Origin: Microbulbifer pacificus
GTDB lineage: Bacteria; Pseudomonadota; Gammaproteobacteria; Pseudomonadales; Cellvibrionaceae
Direction of reading: 5' to 3'
Length of the DNA stretch: 64,000 nt
NCBI RefSeq assembly: GCF_002959965.1
Contig: NZ_PREV01000026.1
Span: forward strand, 1,340,501 to 1,404,500
Below, in pieces: positions 39,093-47,569 of the stretch. The translations under genes were made by a program, and so were the position numbers. Within the stretch, counting starts at the first letter, position 1. Each line of letters opens with the position of its first letter. Below the pieces are notes generated by a model that did not search any database, had not been told where the DNA came from, and saw only the letters and a program-made list of their open reading frames with translations.

Positions 39093-40313
39093 TCACTTCT
39101 GTTTCACGGGTGCTACTGTTGCATCCGGGACTAATGAGGCAAGAATTTCATACAACACCGCCACGCGCTCTTCGTTGGGAAAATACTTGTTGGCGAGCAG
39201 TACAAAGCCGAAGCGCTTTTCCGGGATAAATGCCACGTAGGTGGAGAAGCCACCGGTAGAACCGGTCTTGTTGATCAGAACATTTTTCTGCGGCGGCAGT
39301 GCGGGCACAATCGCACGTACCGGGTGGTCGCCGATCATCTCGCGCGAGTTACCCGCAAGTAACGTCGCCTTGTCCACCGGCAACGGGTACTGTTCCCACA
39401 TCATGTCCTGTACATAGAAATCCGTTTTGAAGTAGCCGTGGCGGGTTTGCCACAGCGCCCGCTCGAGATCCGCCCCCACCTTTACCAGCTGCATCTGCGC
39501 CGCCAGGTAGCGGGTCAGGTCCGCGGCGCTCGAACGCACGCCATAGGCCTCCTTCCCCAACAGCCCCACATCCACCCGCACCGGCTGCTGTGCACTGTTG
39601 TGGCCCTCGGCATAGCCCGCCATTTTTTCCTGTGGCACATCGATATAGGTATCGGCCAGTCCCAGCCCGCGGAAAATATTGTCTTGCATCGCCCTGGCGA
39701 AGGGCTGATTCAGACTGCGCGCTGCCACCAGCCCCAACAGGCCGCTGCCGGGGTTGGAGTAGGTGCGCTTACTGCCCGGCGTGTATTGCGGCTGCCAATC
39801 GCGGAAATAGTCCAGCAGTTGTTCGTCATTGCGCACTTCCGCGGGCACCTGCAGCGGAAAATGCCCGGCGGTGTGCGTCGCGAGATTGAGCACCGAGACC
39901 GAATCCATGGCGCTGCCGCGCAGCGGCGGCAGGTAGGCACTGACAGGCTTGTCAAAATCCAGCGCACCTTTCACTTCCGCATAAGCGGCGAGCGTGGCGG
40001 TAAAGGTTTTGCTCACCGAGCCGATCTCAAACAGAGTGCGCTCAGTCACCGATACGCCACCCTCCAGCGCGGTTTCACCGACATTGAAAAAATAGGGTTC
40101 ACCATCAATCGTCAGGGCAAGCGCCATTCCCGGAATCTGATACTTTTCCACCAGTGGTTCGATGGCGGTGACCACAATGGATTCCAGGCGAGCGGGCTCG
40201 ATGGTGGCCGTCGCCGGGTTCTTCACCGCCGTCTCGGCGGAGGCGATACCGGCCACCAACAGGCCGGTGAACACGGACCAGACAGAGACCGATCGGGAAG
40301 GATGTGACGGCAT
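39093..40313 (-). CDS. Class C (AmpC-type) beta-lactamase
   Basis: A 406-residue serine hydrolase with a signal peptide ending near IASA-ET. The active-site set is complete: S99-V-S-K102, YSN in KRTYSNPGSG, and KTG in INKTGSTGGFSTYVAF. The STGGF after KTG, TFTATLAAYAEVKGAL and the overall length match true class C enzymes rather than looser esterases. It should hydrolyse cephalosporins in the periplasm. No AmpR regulator lies beside it, so its expression is probably constitutive or controlled otherwise. AAGGAA precedes the ATG. Confidence 0.9.
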   Translation of the reverse strand: MPSHPSRSVSVWSVFTGLLVAGIASAETAVKNPATATIEPARLESIVVTAIEPLVEKYQIPGMALALTIDGEPYFFNVGETALEGGVSVTERTLFEIGSVSKTFTATLAAYAEVKGALDFDKPVSAYLPPLRGSAMDSVSVLNLATHTAGHFPLQVPAEVRNDEQLLDYFRDWQPQYTPGSKRTYSNPGSGLLGLVAARSLNQPFARAMQDNIFRGLGLADTYIDVPQEKMAGYAEGHNSAQQPVRVDVGLLGKEAYGVRSSAADLTRYLAAQMQLVKVGADLERALWQTRHGYFKTDFYVQDMMWEQYPLPVDKATLLAGNSREMIGDHPVRAIVPALPPQKNVLINKTGSTGGFSTYVAFIPEKRFGFVLLANKYFPNEERVAVLYEILASLVPDATVAPVKQK

Positions 40314-40507
40314 AGAGTGATTCCTTTGCGGGCTTCCACGGCCGGGGCCACTGAAACCGCGGGTTATTATTGCTGTCTGACCCCTGTACGGGCGATTAGT
40401 GCACTATAGCCCCAAACCGTGCCCGGGCTGCATCAGAACTCGAAAGCCCCGGCCCAGGTCGGATACACTCTACCTGTCATTGTTGTGAAAGAAGCCGTCC
40501 CGGGACC

Positions 40508-41098
40508 ATGCGATCACTCCTGAAGAAAGCCATTCTCCTGCTGTTGGCACTGGGTCTGCTGATGGCGGGGGCGTTTGTGGTTTTTCCCGGGCTCAAGTAC
40601 GAGCTCTATCGCAAGTTACCTCCAAAGATCCGCTGGAACATTTCCTATGCCCTGACCGACAAATTTGTAGTGGGGATGGTCTATTTCGTTGAGCGCAATA
40701 ACCAGCTGCTGCTGGTGCGCCATACCTACCAGGACAAATGGGCACTGCCCGGGGGCTGGATGGAGCGCAACGAATCCTTCGAGGAGTCAGCGCGGCGGGA
40801 GTTGCGCGAGGAACTGAATATCCGGATCGACGAGTTCGAGGTGCTGGAGGTGAACAAGGTACCGCGCTCGGGGATTATCAATATCGCCATCCGCGGGCGC
40901 CTCAAAGACCAGCACATCGCCATCAATGACGGGGAAATCTACGGCTATCGCTTCTTTGATCTGCACCGGCTGCCAGAGGATGTGATCTACACCCACAAGC
41001 CCTACCTCAAGCGCTATCTGGAAACGCGGCGCCCGCCGCGGCAACAGCCAGCGGAACCCGAGCCGCAGCGCAGCGAGCCGGCGGTGCCCGAGCGCTGA
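40508..41098 (+). CDS. Membrane-anchored Nudix hydrolase
   Basis: A 196-residue protein. One membrane helix (residues 7-27) anchors a Nudix domain. The Nudix box reads GGWMERNESFEESARRELREEL, matching Gx5Ex7REUxEE. The tail is Pro/Arg/Glu-rich. The substrate, presumably a nucleoside diphosphate derivative, is unknown. Nudix domains are rarely membrane-anchored in this form. Confidence 0.88.
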   Translation: MRSLLKKAILLLLALGLLMAGAFVVFPGLKYELYRKLPPKIRWNISYALTDKFVVGMVYFVERNNQLLLVRHTYQDKWALPGGWMERNESFEESARRELREELNIRIDEFEVLEVNKVPRSGIINIAIRGRLKDQHIAINDGEIYGYRFFDLHRLPEDVIYTHKPYLKRYLETRRPPRQQPAEPEPQRSEPAVPER

Positions 41099-41142
41099 CC
41101 TCCACACGCTTTCGCAAAAACCTTTCACACTTAAAAAACGAA

Positions 41143-41169
41143 AAAGCCGCCCACAGAGCGGGCGGCTTT
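41143..41169 (-). terminator. Rho-independent terminator of the TonB receptor gene
   Basis: AAAGCCGCCC (41143-41152) pairs with GGGCGGCTTT (41160-41169). Read on the minus strand it is followed by TTTTTCGTTTTTT, so it mainly serves the receptor gene; on the plus strand the T run is short. Confidence 0.85.
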
Positions 41170-41220
41170 CTGGCACTTCCGGATTGCAGGCTGTGCCCGC
41201 AACCACATGGATCAACGTCC

Positions 41221-43725
41221 TCAGAAGTTGTAACGGACCTCGGCGCCGTAGGTGCGCGGTTCCGACACGGAGGTGTAGGGCGTACCGAACACGGCCATGG
41301 TTCGGCCACTGGGGATATTGGTGCGCTCGTTGTCCAGCAGGTTGCGCCCCCACAGTGCCAGCTCGTACTTGCCGCCGCTGTTCATCCACGCCAGACGCCC
41401 GTTGAGACGCCTGTCATCCTCACCCACCCCGTCGATATCGCTGAAGCTGGCCAGGAAACCGGGCTCAAGGGCATCGCTGTTCTCGACAAAGATGTAGTCG
41501 AGGTGCAGATTCAGATCGCCCACGGAGATCGTCGGCGCCCAGTCGAAGGTGACCGTGTAAGCGGTATCCACGGAGGATTTCTCCCGCTCGGATTGCAGCT
41601 CCCCGTCTGCATCGTAGTAGGGATCCCATTTGGAGTCCGCGTCGCGCACGGTGGTGACCAGACCGAAGCGCACGGACTCGGTCGCCATCCAGTCCACGGT
41701 CACTTCCACGCCGTTGAACTGCTGGTCGCCATTGATCACGGTCGGCAGCGCATTGGCGGATTCCGGGCGTTTGCTCTCCACACTGCGCTGGCGGTTGTCG
41801 ACGGTCATATCGAAGTAGCTCAACTGCACGCGCAGGTTGTCCAGCAGGTCGCCCTTGATGCCCAGCTCGATATTGTCCACTTCTTCCGGCTCGATCGGGT
41901 TATCCGCAGTGAGCAGGTTGAGAGAGTCGAAGCCGCCGGACTTGTAGCCGGTGGAGTAGGACAGGTAGGCCATGGCATCTTCGGTGAAATGGTACTGGCC
42001 GACGAGACGACCGGTGGTGGCGCTCCACTTGTCGGAGGCGCGGCGCACGCCTTGGCCCACGTTGTAGGCGTCATTCTCGGAAAAAATCACCTCTTCAAGA
42101 CCGTCGCGCAGGTCGCGAAAGCTGGTTCCGGGTGTCTCCCAGGTAAAAGACTTCTTGTCGGTGCTGTAGCGCAGGCCGGCGAGCACATTGAAGTTGTCGG
42201 TCAGTGCATAGTCGAAGTCGGCATAGACGCCGTAGTTGGTGAAGTCACCGGTATTTTCCACCGACTCGGTCCAGTACTTGCCGGCGAACGCCTGTGGGCC
42301 GAACAGCATACCGGTGCCGAGTTCACCGGCGATCATGTCGTAGACCATATCGGCCTGGGGCAGCGGGCCCGACATGCCAACGGCAGGCGCAACCAGCGTG
42401 GTAAAGGTGGCCCAGTCGCCTTCATCCCACAGGTGATCGACGGTATCCAGCATACCCAGTGCGTAGGCTGCCGCCGCGTCGCCGTAACCGCCATCTCCCG
42501 GCATACCGCCCACTTCCAGGGCGGCACCGTAGGCGATCATGTCGCGCAGGTCCTGGTTATTGACGATATCCGCAGTCACCAGTCGGGTGATGGATTCCGC
42601 CGAGGCGGTTACATCGGTGCGCTGGTAGATGTCTTCACGGGAGTAGTTCGCGCCCATTACCGCGCTCAGACGATCGCTGCTGAAATTGACCTGCAACTCG
42701 TGGTAACTGATATCGGAGTCAAAGGTGTTGTTGGTGTCCAGGTAGCGCGTGATGTCCGCGGTGCCGTCTTCCTCCTCGCGGTTGGACGTTTCCCACTGGC
42801 GGTAGTTGGACACCCACTTCATGCTCCAGGCATCGCTGAAGGTATGGGTCAGCTTGGCGTTGATGGACGACATCGTGCGGGTTTCACCCCCATTAACGAC
42901 ATCGTTTTCCACTTTGTGATCAAACGGATTGGTGCTGTAGGCGTATTCGCTCACACCGATGGCCTGGCGCGCGGCGTTGTCCACATCGTCCCAGTCGTAA
43001 GACAACTGGGCGGCGGTTTTGTCGGTGATCTGCCAGAGGGCGGCGAGGCGCCCGGTGACAATCTCTTCCGCGCCGCTGTCGTCGCCACCGGGGAACGCAT
43101 TCTCGATGAAGCCGTCGCGCTGGTAACTCATCAGGTTGCCGCGCACGAAGAAGTTATCCGCCAGTGGCGCGTTGACCATACCCTCAAGCTGGGTCAGACC
43201 GTAATTGCCCACGCGAGTGGATACGAAAGCATCAAATTCCGGCTGTGGCGGATTCGGCACCAGATTCACGGTCCCCGCCGCCGCGTTGCGGCCAAACAGG
43301 GTGCCCTGCGGGCCTTTCAGGACTTCCACCCGCTGCATGTCGGCAAAAGACATGGAGGTGGCCGCGGCCGGCACATAGGCATCGTCGTAGAACACCGCAA
43401 CGGAGGGGTCGCCGCCGGCGCTGATATTGGAACTGCTCACGCCGCGGATGCCGATGGAGGACTGGGTGACACCGGAGCCGACATCGAAACCGGGAATGAA
43501 GTCATCCATGTCGCTGAGCTTCAGCGCATTGGTGTTTTCCAGATCCGCGGAGGAGAAGGTGTCAACGGTTACCGGCACTTCCAGCGCGTTCTGCTCGCGC
43601 TTCTGTGCGGTAACAATGACCTCGTCCATCTCCACCGCACTGGCAAAAGCCGGCACTAGCGCGCCCGCGGCAAAGGCGACCGCAAGCGCAATGGGGCGCC
43701 GCCCGTTCAGTTGGAACTTCGTCAT
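41221..43725 (-). CDS. TonB-dependent outer-membrane receptor
   Basis: An 834-residue receptor. The signal peptide ends near FASA-VE, followed by TonB-box-like MDEVIVTAQKREQ. The plug contains SIGIRGVSS and VEVLKGPQGTLFGRNAAAGTVNLV. The beta barrel ends RTYGAEVRYNF with the terminal Phe needed for outer-membrane insertion. It imports an unknown ligand with TonB energy. It is the first gene downstream of hutG on the same strand, 386 bases away, so a role in histidine or peptide uptake is possible but unproven. Confidence 0.93.
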   Translation of the reverse strand: MTKFQLNGRRPIALAVAFAAGALVPAFASAVEMDEVIVTAQKREQNALEVPVTVDTFSSADLENTNALKLSDMDDFIPGFDVGSGVTQSSIGIRGVSSSNISAGGDPSVAVFYDDAYVPAAATSMSFADMQRVEVLKGPQGTLFGRNAAAGTVNLVPNPPQPEFDAFVSTRVGNYGLTQLEGMVNAPLADNFFVRGNLMSYQRDGFIENAFPGGDDSGAEEIVTGRLAALWQITDKTAAQLSYDWDDVDNAARQAIGVSEYAYSTNPFDHKVENDVVNGGETRTMSSINAKLTHTFSDAWSMKWVSNYRQWETSNREEEDGTADITRYLDTNNTFDSDISYHELQVNFSSDRLSAVMGANYSREDIYQRTDVTASAESITRLVTADIVNNQDLRDMIAYGAALEVGGMPGDGGYGDAAAAYALGMLDTVDHLWDEGDWATFTTLVAPAVGMSGPLPQADMVYDMIAGELGTGMLFGPQAFAGKYWTESVENTGDFTNYGVYADFDYALTDNFNVLAGLRYSTDKKSFTWETPGTSFRDLRDGLEEVIFSENDAYNVGQGVRRASDKWSATTGRLVGQYHFTEDAMAYLSYSTGYKSGGFDSLNLLTADNPIEPEEVDNIELGIKGDLLDNLRVQLSYFDMTVDNRQRSVESKRPESANALPTVINGDQQFNGVEVTVDWMATESVRFGLVTTVRDADSKWDPYYDADGELQSEREKSSVDTAYTVTFDWAPTISVGDLNLHLDYIFVENSDALEPGFLASFSDIDGVGEDDRRLNGRLAWMNSGGKYELALWGRNLLDNERTNIPSGRTMAVFGTPYTSVSEPRTYGAEVRYNF

Positions 43726-44111
43726 AAATATCCCCTAAAAGTTTTTTTTATTGCTCTGTCGGAATTCGCAGCTACCTGGAGCTTCGCTACACGTCGCCCC
43801 ACAGCTCCTACCCGGGATCATTCTCAGAGTTCTGCGACTTGAAATTACACATGGATTGCGGCGCGACTAAGCGCCCACGAAATTTATTTCACAGGTTCAC
43901 CGGAAATGTCGACATTGTTGCGGGCTTTTCCCATACAACCGCAACAGACTGCGACGCGCGTCACATTTCTGAAACGAGCGTACCAATTAGCGTGGATGAC
44001 GTGTAGGGATGGCACGCCATGCGCGTGGAGAGTGGATAACGAATCGGGAAACGTAAGGGACGGGAAAGGGCTGGATGGCGCCCGCGAGCGAGCGCCAACT
44101 GGCGGTGTCTA
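43726..44111. other. Intergenic region between hutG and the TonB receptor gene
   Basis: This 386-base gap holds no gene. A perfect 12-base palindrome, AATGTCGACATT, lies at 43905-43916, about 180 bases before the receptor start. A GGAGC/GCTCC inverted repeat with a 21-base loop lies near 43773-43803. No copy of the HutC operator is seen. Confidence 0.5.
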
Positions 44112-45065
44112 TCAGCCCTTGATGCCGTTGGCGATCTGAAAAATCACCCGCGCGGCGGTGCGGGCGGCGTGATCCTCAATGTCGAAATAGGGGTTGAACT
44201 CGGCAATATCTGCCAGACACACCTTTTTCGACTCCAGCACCGTATCCAGCAGCGACTCGAACAGTTCAAAGGTCACACCGCGTCCGGCGGGCGCACTCAC
44301 GGCGGGCATGATCGCCGCCGGGAACACATCCAGATCGATGGTGAGGTAGACGAAATCCACCCGGTCGATGAAGTCGGCGATCTGTTTCTGCACCAGCTCA
44401 ATGCGCCAGGGCACAATCTCGCGATCGGAGATCACCTGTACGCCGAGCTCCTCGGCACGGTGATACAACGCGGGCGTATTGGCGGTGGCGGCGGCGCCCA
44501 CGCACAGGTAGTTGAAGGAGCGGCCGTTCAGATCACACTGCTCCGCAATCTGGTAGAACGGCGTGCCCGAAGAACCCCGGGGGGCCGGCAGGCGGATATC
44601 CAGGTGGGCATCGAAGTTGATGATGCCGAGGGTCTTGTCGCGGTGCTGCTCGCGCATCCAGCGCGCAATGCCCTGGTAACTGCCGTAGGCGATCTCGTGA
44701 CCGCCGCCGAGCACCATCGGAAAATGGCCCGCGCCCATCAGCTCGGTAATGCGCGCGCCGAGCATGGCCTGGGCCGATTCCAGATCCTCTTTTTCCACCC
44801 GCACGTTGCCGGCGTCATACAGCGGTGCACCGAACGTTTTGGGCAGGTTGGCCAGCGCGAGACGCAGAATTCGCGGCCCCTTGGCGGCGCCAATGCGGCC
44901 CTTGTTGCGGCGCACACCTTCGTCGGAAGCAAAGCCGAGAATGGCGAAACCGGGCGGGCTGTCGAGGTGCAGAGGCACGATATCCTGGTGCCAGCGGCGA
45001 CCGGCCTTGCCGTCCTCGCTGTCGATCCGACCGCTCCACAGGCGCATATCAGCCAGCTGTAACAT
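44112..45065 (-). CDS. hutG: Formimidoylglutamase
   Basis: A 317-residue ureohydrolase-fold enzyme. Manganese ligands are in GGGHEIAYGS, NFDAHLDIR and TIDLDVFPAAIMPAVSAPAG. It hydrolyses N-formimidoyl-glutamate to glutamate and formamide, the last step of the four-step hut route; no HutF is present. The ATG at 45065 lies inside the end of hutI (17-base overlap) and follows GGGGGGA, so the genes are coupled. A TTG at 45080 is the alternative. Confidence 0.92.
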   Translation of the reverse strand: MLQLADMRLWSGRIDSEDGKAGRRWHQDIVPLHLDSPPGFAILGFASDEGVRRNKGRIGAAKGPRILRLALANLPKTFGAPLYDAGNVRVEKEDLESAQAMLGARITELMGAGHFPMVLGGGHEIAYGSYQGIARWMREQHRDKTLGIINFDAHLDIRLPAPRGSSGTPFYQIAEQCDLNGRSFNYLCVGAAATANTPALYHRAEELGVQVISDREIVPWRIELVQKQIADFIDRVDFVYLTIDLDVFPAAIMPAVSAPAGRGVTFELFESLLDTVLESKKVCLADIAEFNPYFDIEDHAARTAARVIFQIANGIKG

Positions 45066-46278
45066 GGCGTCCCCCCACAAAAATCTCTACAGGTTGCAGC
45101 GCGCCCACTTCATAGGCGAGCTGATCCGGGCTGTCCATCGGCCACAGCACCATGTCGGCGCGCAGGCCCGCGCGCAGCACACCGCGCGAACAGCAGATAC
45201 CCAGTGCGCGAGCGGCGGCGCGGGTGACGCCGGCGAGGGCTTCCGCCGGGGTGAGGCCGAACAGATTGCAGCTCATGTTCATCATCAGCCGCAGGGAGGC
45301 GATGGGGCAGGTGCCGGGATTCAGGTCGGTGGAGATGGCCATGGGCACGCCGGAAGCGCGCAGTTTTTCTACCGGCGGCACGCGGGTTTCTTTCAGGGTG
45401 TAGAAGGCGCCGGGCAGCAGTACCGCGGCGGTGCCGCTCTCGGCCATGGCGGCGACGTCCTCATCGGTGATGTATTCGATATGGTCGACGGACAGCGCGC
45501 TCGCTCTGGCAGCCATGCGGGTAGCACCGGTACTGGCGAGCTGTTCGGCGTGGACTTTTACCGGCAGGTCGAGCTTGTGGGCGGCGTCGATGACGCGCTG
45601 GCACTGCTCGACGGAAAACGCGATGTTCTCGCAGAACATGTCCACCGCATCGGCCAGTTGCTCTTTGGCTACCGCGGGCAGGATTTCCTCGCACACCAGG
45701 GTAATGTAATCGTCGGCACGGCCATCGTACTCCGGCGGCAATGCGTGGGCGGCGAGGCAGGTGGTGGTGATATTCACCGGGTGGTGCTGGGCGAGACGGC
45801 GGGCCACCCGCAGCTGCTTGAGCTCGGTGTCGAGGTCGAGGCCGTAGCCGGACTTGATTTCGACGGTGGTGACGCCTTCACGCATCAGGGCTTTGAGGCG
45901 CGGCTCGGCACTGCGGTACAGGTCGGCGGCGCTGGCGGCACGGGTGGCGCGTACGGTGGAGAGGATACCGCCGCCGGCGCGGGCGACGTCTTCGTAACTT
46001 TCACCACCGAGACGGCGGGCAAATTCACTGGCGCGATGGCCGCCGTATACCAGGTGGGTATGGCAGTCGATCAGCCCCGGGGTCAGCCACTGACCCTCGC
46101 CATCGACGATCTGGTCGGCGGCACACTCCGGCAGCTCGCGGCGCGGGCCTATCCATACGATCTTGTTGCCGGTCACCGCCACCGCGGCATCCTCAATCGC
46201 CCCATAGGCACCCGGCAGAGACGGGTCCATGGTGGCCGCGTGGACATTGGTAATCAGCAGATCACAGCGTTCGGTCAT
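45049..46278 (-). CDS. hutI: Imidazolonepropionase
   Basis: A 409-residue amidohydrolase that opens imidazolonepropionate to N-formimidoyl-glutamate, the third hut step. The metal-binding DCHTHLVYGGHRASEF and the later VHAEQLASTGAT and DLNPGTCPIASL stretches match HutI. It is divergent from hutC, with a HutC operator in the shared upstream region, and overlaps hutG downstream. Confidence 0.95.
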   Translation of the reverse strand: MTERCDLLITNVHAATMDPSLPGAYGAIEDAAVAVTGNKIVWIGPRRELPECAADQIVDGEGQWLTPGLIDCHTHLVYGGHRASEFARRLGGESYEDVARAGGGILSTVRATRAASAADLYRSAEPRLKALMREGVTTVEIKSGYGLDLDTELKQLRVARRLAQHHPVNITTTCLAAHALPPEYDGRADDYITLVCEEILPAVAKEQLADAVDMFCENIAFSVEQCQRVIDAAHKLDLPVKVHAEQLASTGATRMAARASALSVDHIEYITDEDVAAMAESGTAAVLLPGAFYTLKETRVPPVEKLRASGVPMAISTDLNPGTCPIASLRLMMNMSCNLFGLTPAEALAGVTRAAARALGICCSRGVLRAGLRADMVLWPMDSPDQLAYEVGALQPVEIFVGGRHVTAG

Positions 46279-46382
46279 CTTCGCTCACTGAGTTGGCGTT
46301 AATTCTAACAATAGCCCGGGTTGGGATTTTTGGCGCGGATTCACGCTCAAGGCCTTTTTCCGGGCTGGTGGCGGCCAGTCAC

Positions 46383-46407
46383 TGTAGGAGCCTGCCCGCA
46401 GGCGAAC
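46383..46407. repeat. REP-like palindromic element
   Basis: GTAGGAG is followed by CCTGC CC GCAGG and then CGAAC, the head and hairpin pattern of REP elements common in pseudomonads and relatives. A single copy in this window, between hutI and hutC. Confidence 0.6.
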
Positions 46408-46462
46408 ACTCACCCTCTATTGACAGCCGACGAGCCTGAATCCATAGTTGCGCCTCAACAAA

Positions 46463-46484
46463 CTTGTATATACAAGAATGTACA
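46463..46484. promoter_or_regulatory. hutO: HutC operator
   Basis: CTTGTATATACAAG (46463-46476) is a perfect 14-base palindrome containing TGTATATACA, the HutC recognition core known from pseudomonads. A second short site TGTACA follows at 46479-46484. It lies between divergent hutI and hutC, 51 bases before the hutC ATG, so HutC can repress both directions until urocanate binds. Confidence 0.85.
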
Positions 46485-46527
46485 ACCCGGCAGGCACTTT
46501 ACCCGAGCAGGCGAAGACCACACAAGT

Positions 46528-47259
46528 ATGAGCAGTCAGACATTGGCCCCGGAAAGCAGCAGTCAGCCCCGCTACGCCGCGATCAAGGCGCACATCCGCG
46601 CGCAGATCGAAAGCGGCGAGTGGCCGGCGCACTTCCGTGTGCCCTCGGAAAACCAACTGTCCCAAGACTTCAACGTCAGCCGCATGACCGCCCGCCGCGC
46701 GCTCTCCGAGCTCACCGACGAGGGCGTACTCATGCGCTCCCAGGGCCTCGGCACCTTCGTCGCCGAACCCGTCGCCGCCGGCTCCCTGCTGGAAGTCCGC
46801 AATATCGCCGACGAAATCGCCGCCCGCGGTCACAGTTACAGCAACCGCATCCTCACACTGGAGCAGACCGTCGCCAACACCGAAGTCGCCCGCGCCCTCG
46901 GCCTGACCGAAGGTGCCGCGGTGTATCACTCCATCATCGTGCACCTGGACAACGGCCTGCCGATCCAGTTCGAGGAACGCTATACCAACCCGACACTGGT
47001 GCCGGAATACCTGCAACAGGACTTCAGCGCAGCCACCCCCAACGAATACCTCACCCGCGTCGCGCCGCTGACGGAAGTGGATACCACCGTTGAAGCCACT
47101 GGTGCCGATGAAGCGGTCGGGAAGGCACTGGAAATCAAACCGGGCACTGCGTGCCTGCAGATCTGGCGACGCACAAAAAGCAGTGCGGGCACGGTGAGTT
47201 TTGCGCGGTTGGTGCACCCAGGAAATCGGTACCGACTTGGCGCGCAACTCAGGTTTTAA
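46528..47259 (+). CDS. hutC: Histidine utilisation repressor, GntR/HutC family
   Basis: A 243-residue regulator. The winged helix is at about 10-75 (PSENQLSQDFNVSRMTARRALSELTDEGVLMRSQGLGTFVAE). The C-terminal UTRA domain binds the effector, expected to be urocanate. The ATG at 46528 lies downstream of the palindromic operator; the frame open to 46321 runs through the operator and is not used. Two structured repeats separate it from hutU. Confidence 0.93.
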   Translation: MSSQTLAPESSSQPRYAAIKAHIRAQIESGEWPAHFRVPSENQLSQDFNVSRMTARRALSELTDEGVLMRSQGLGTFVAEPVAAGSLLEVRNIADEIAARGHSYSNRILTLEQTVANTEVARALGLTEGAAVYHSIIVHLDNGLPIQFEERYTNPTLVPEYLQQDFSAATPNEYLTRVAPLTEVDTTVEATGADEAVGKALEIKPGTACLQIWRRTKSSAGTVSFARLVHPGNRYRLGAQLRF

Positions 47260-47267
47260 ATCCGGGG

Positions 47268-47343
47268 TCATACCGGCGTATGCCGGTATCCAGCTTAAGG
47301 ACTCCGCTCGACCACTGGATCCCGGATCAAGTCCGGGATGACG
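47268..47343. repeat. Double-hairpin GTCAT/ATGAC repeat element
   Basis: ATACCGGC (47271-47278) pairs with GCCGGTAT (47283-47290), and ATCCCGGA (47320-47327) pairs with TCCGGGAT (47333-47340). The ends GTC/GAC and CCAG/CTGG are also complementary. This is a type of small dispersed element found in many proteobacteria, where hairpin text varies but the GTCAT ... ATGAC frame is kept. Confidence 0.7.
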
Positions 47344-47364
47344 AGAAACGAAGCACAGAAATTT

Positions 47365-47506
47365 GAATTGAAGGTGGGGTACCGGGGGCGGGTTTTCGGG
47401 AGCGTCGCAAACAGGGACGTTTGCGACGCAGCGTACATGGATGTACTCGCAGCGGTCCCGAAAGCCCGCCCCCGGTGCCCCGCCGCCACCGCACCAAAAC
47501 CAGAGC
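47365..47506 (-). repeat. Repeat E: three-way-junction repeat, inverted orientation
   Basis: Closing stem 47373-47401 pairs with 47456-47484 (29 bp, three mismatches, all G-U compatible). Hairpin 2 has 11-bp arms 47402-47412 and 47419-47429 around AGGGAC. Hairpin 1 is TACA TGGA TGTA (47434-47445). Both family flanks are present: GAATTGAAGGT at left and GCCACCGCACC followed by CAGAGCTC at right. Confidence 0.87.
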
Positions 47507-47569
47507 TCCGGGGCCAAAAACCCACAGACCGTAATTTCAAACCAAGAATTTGGAAAAGACGAGGCAACC

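Larger units (their letters stand above)
47260..47569. other. hutC-hutU gap, nearly filled by two repeats
   Basis: The 310-base gap comprises a double-hairpin GTCAT/ATGAC element (47268-47343) followed at once by repeat E (47365-47506). The last 60 bases carry GACGAGGCAACC before the hutU ATG. No separate hutU promoter is obvious. Confidence 0.65.

Noticed and set aside
41503-43659. 718-codon open frame opposite the TonB receptor
   Set aside because: Antisense shadow; the receptor on the other strand has signal peptide, plug and terminal Phe.
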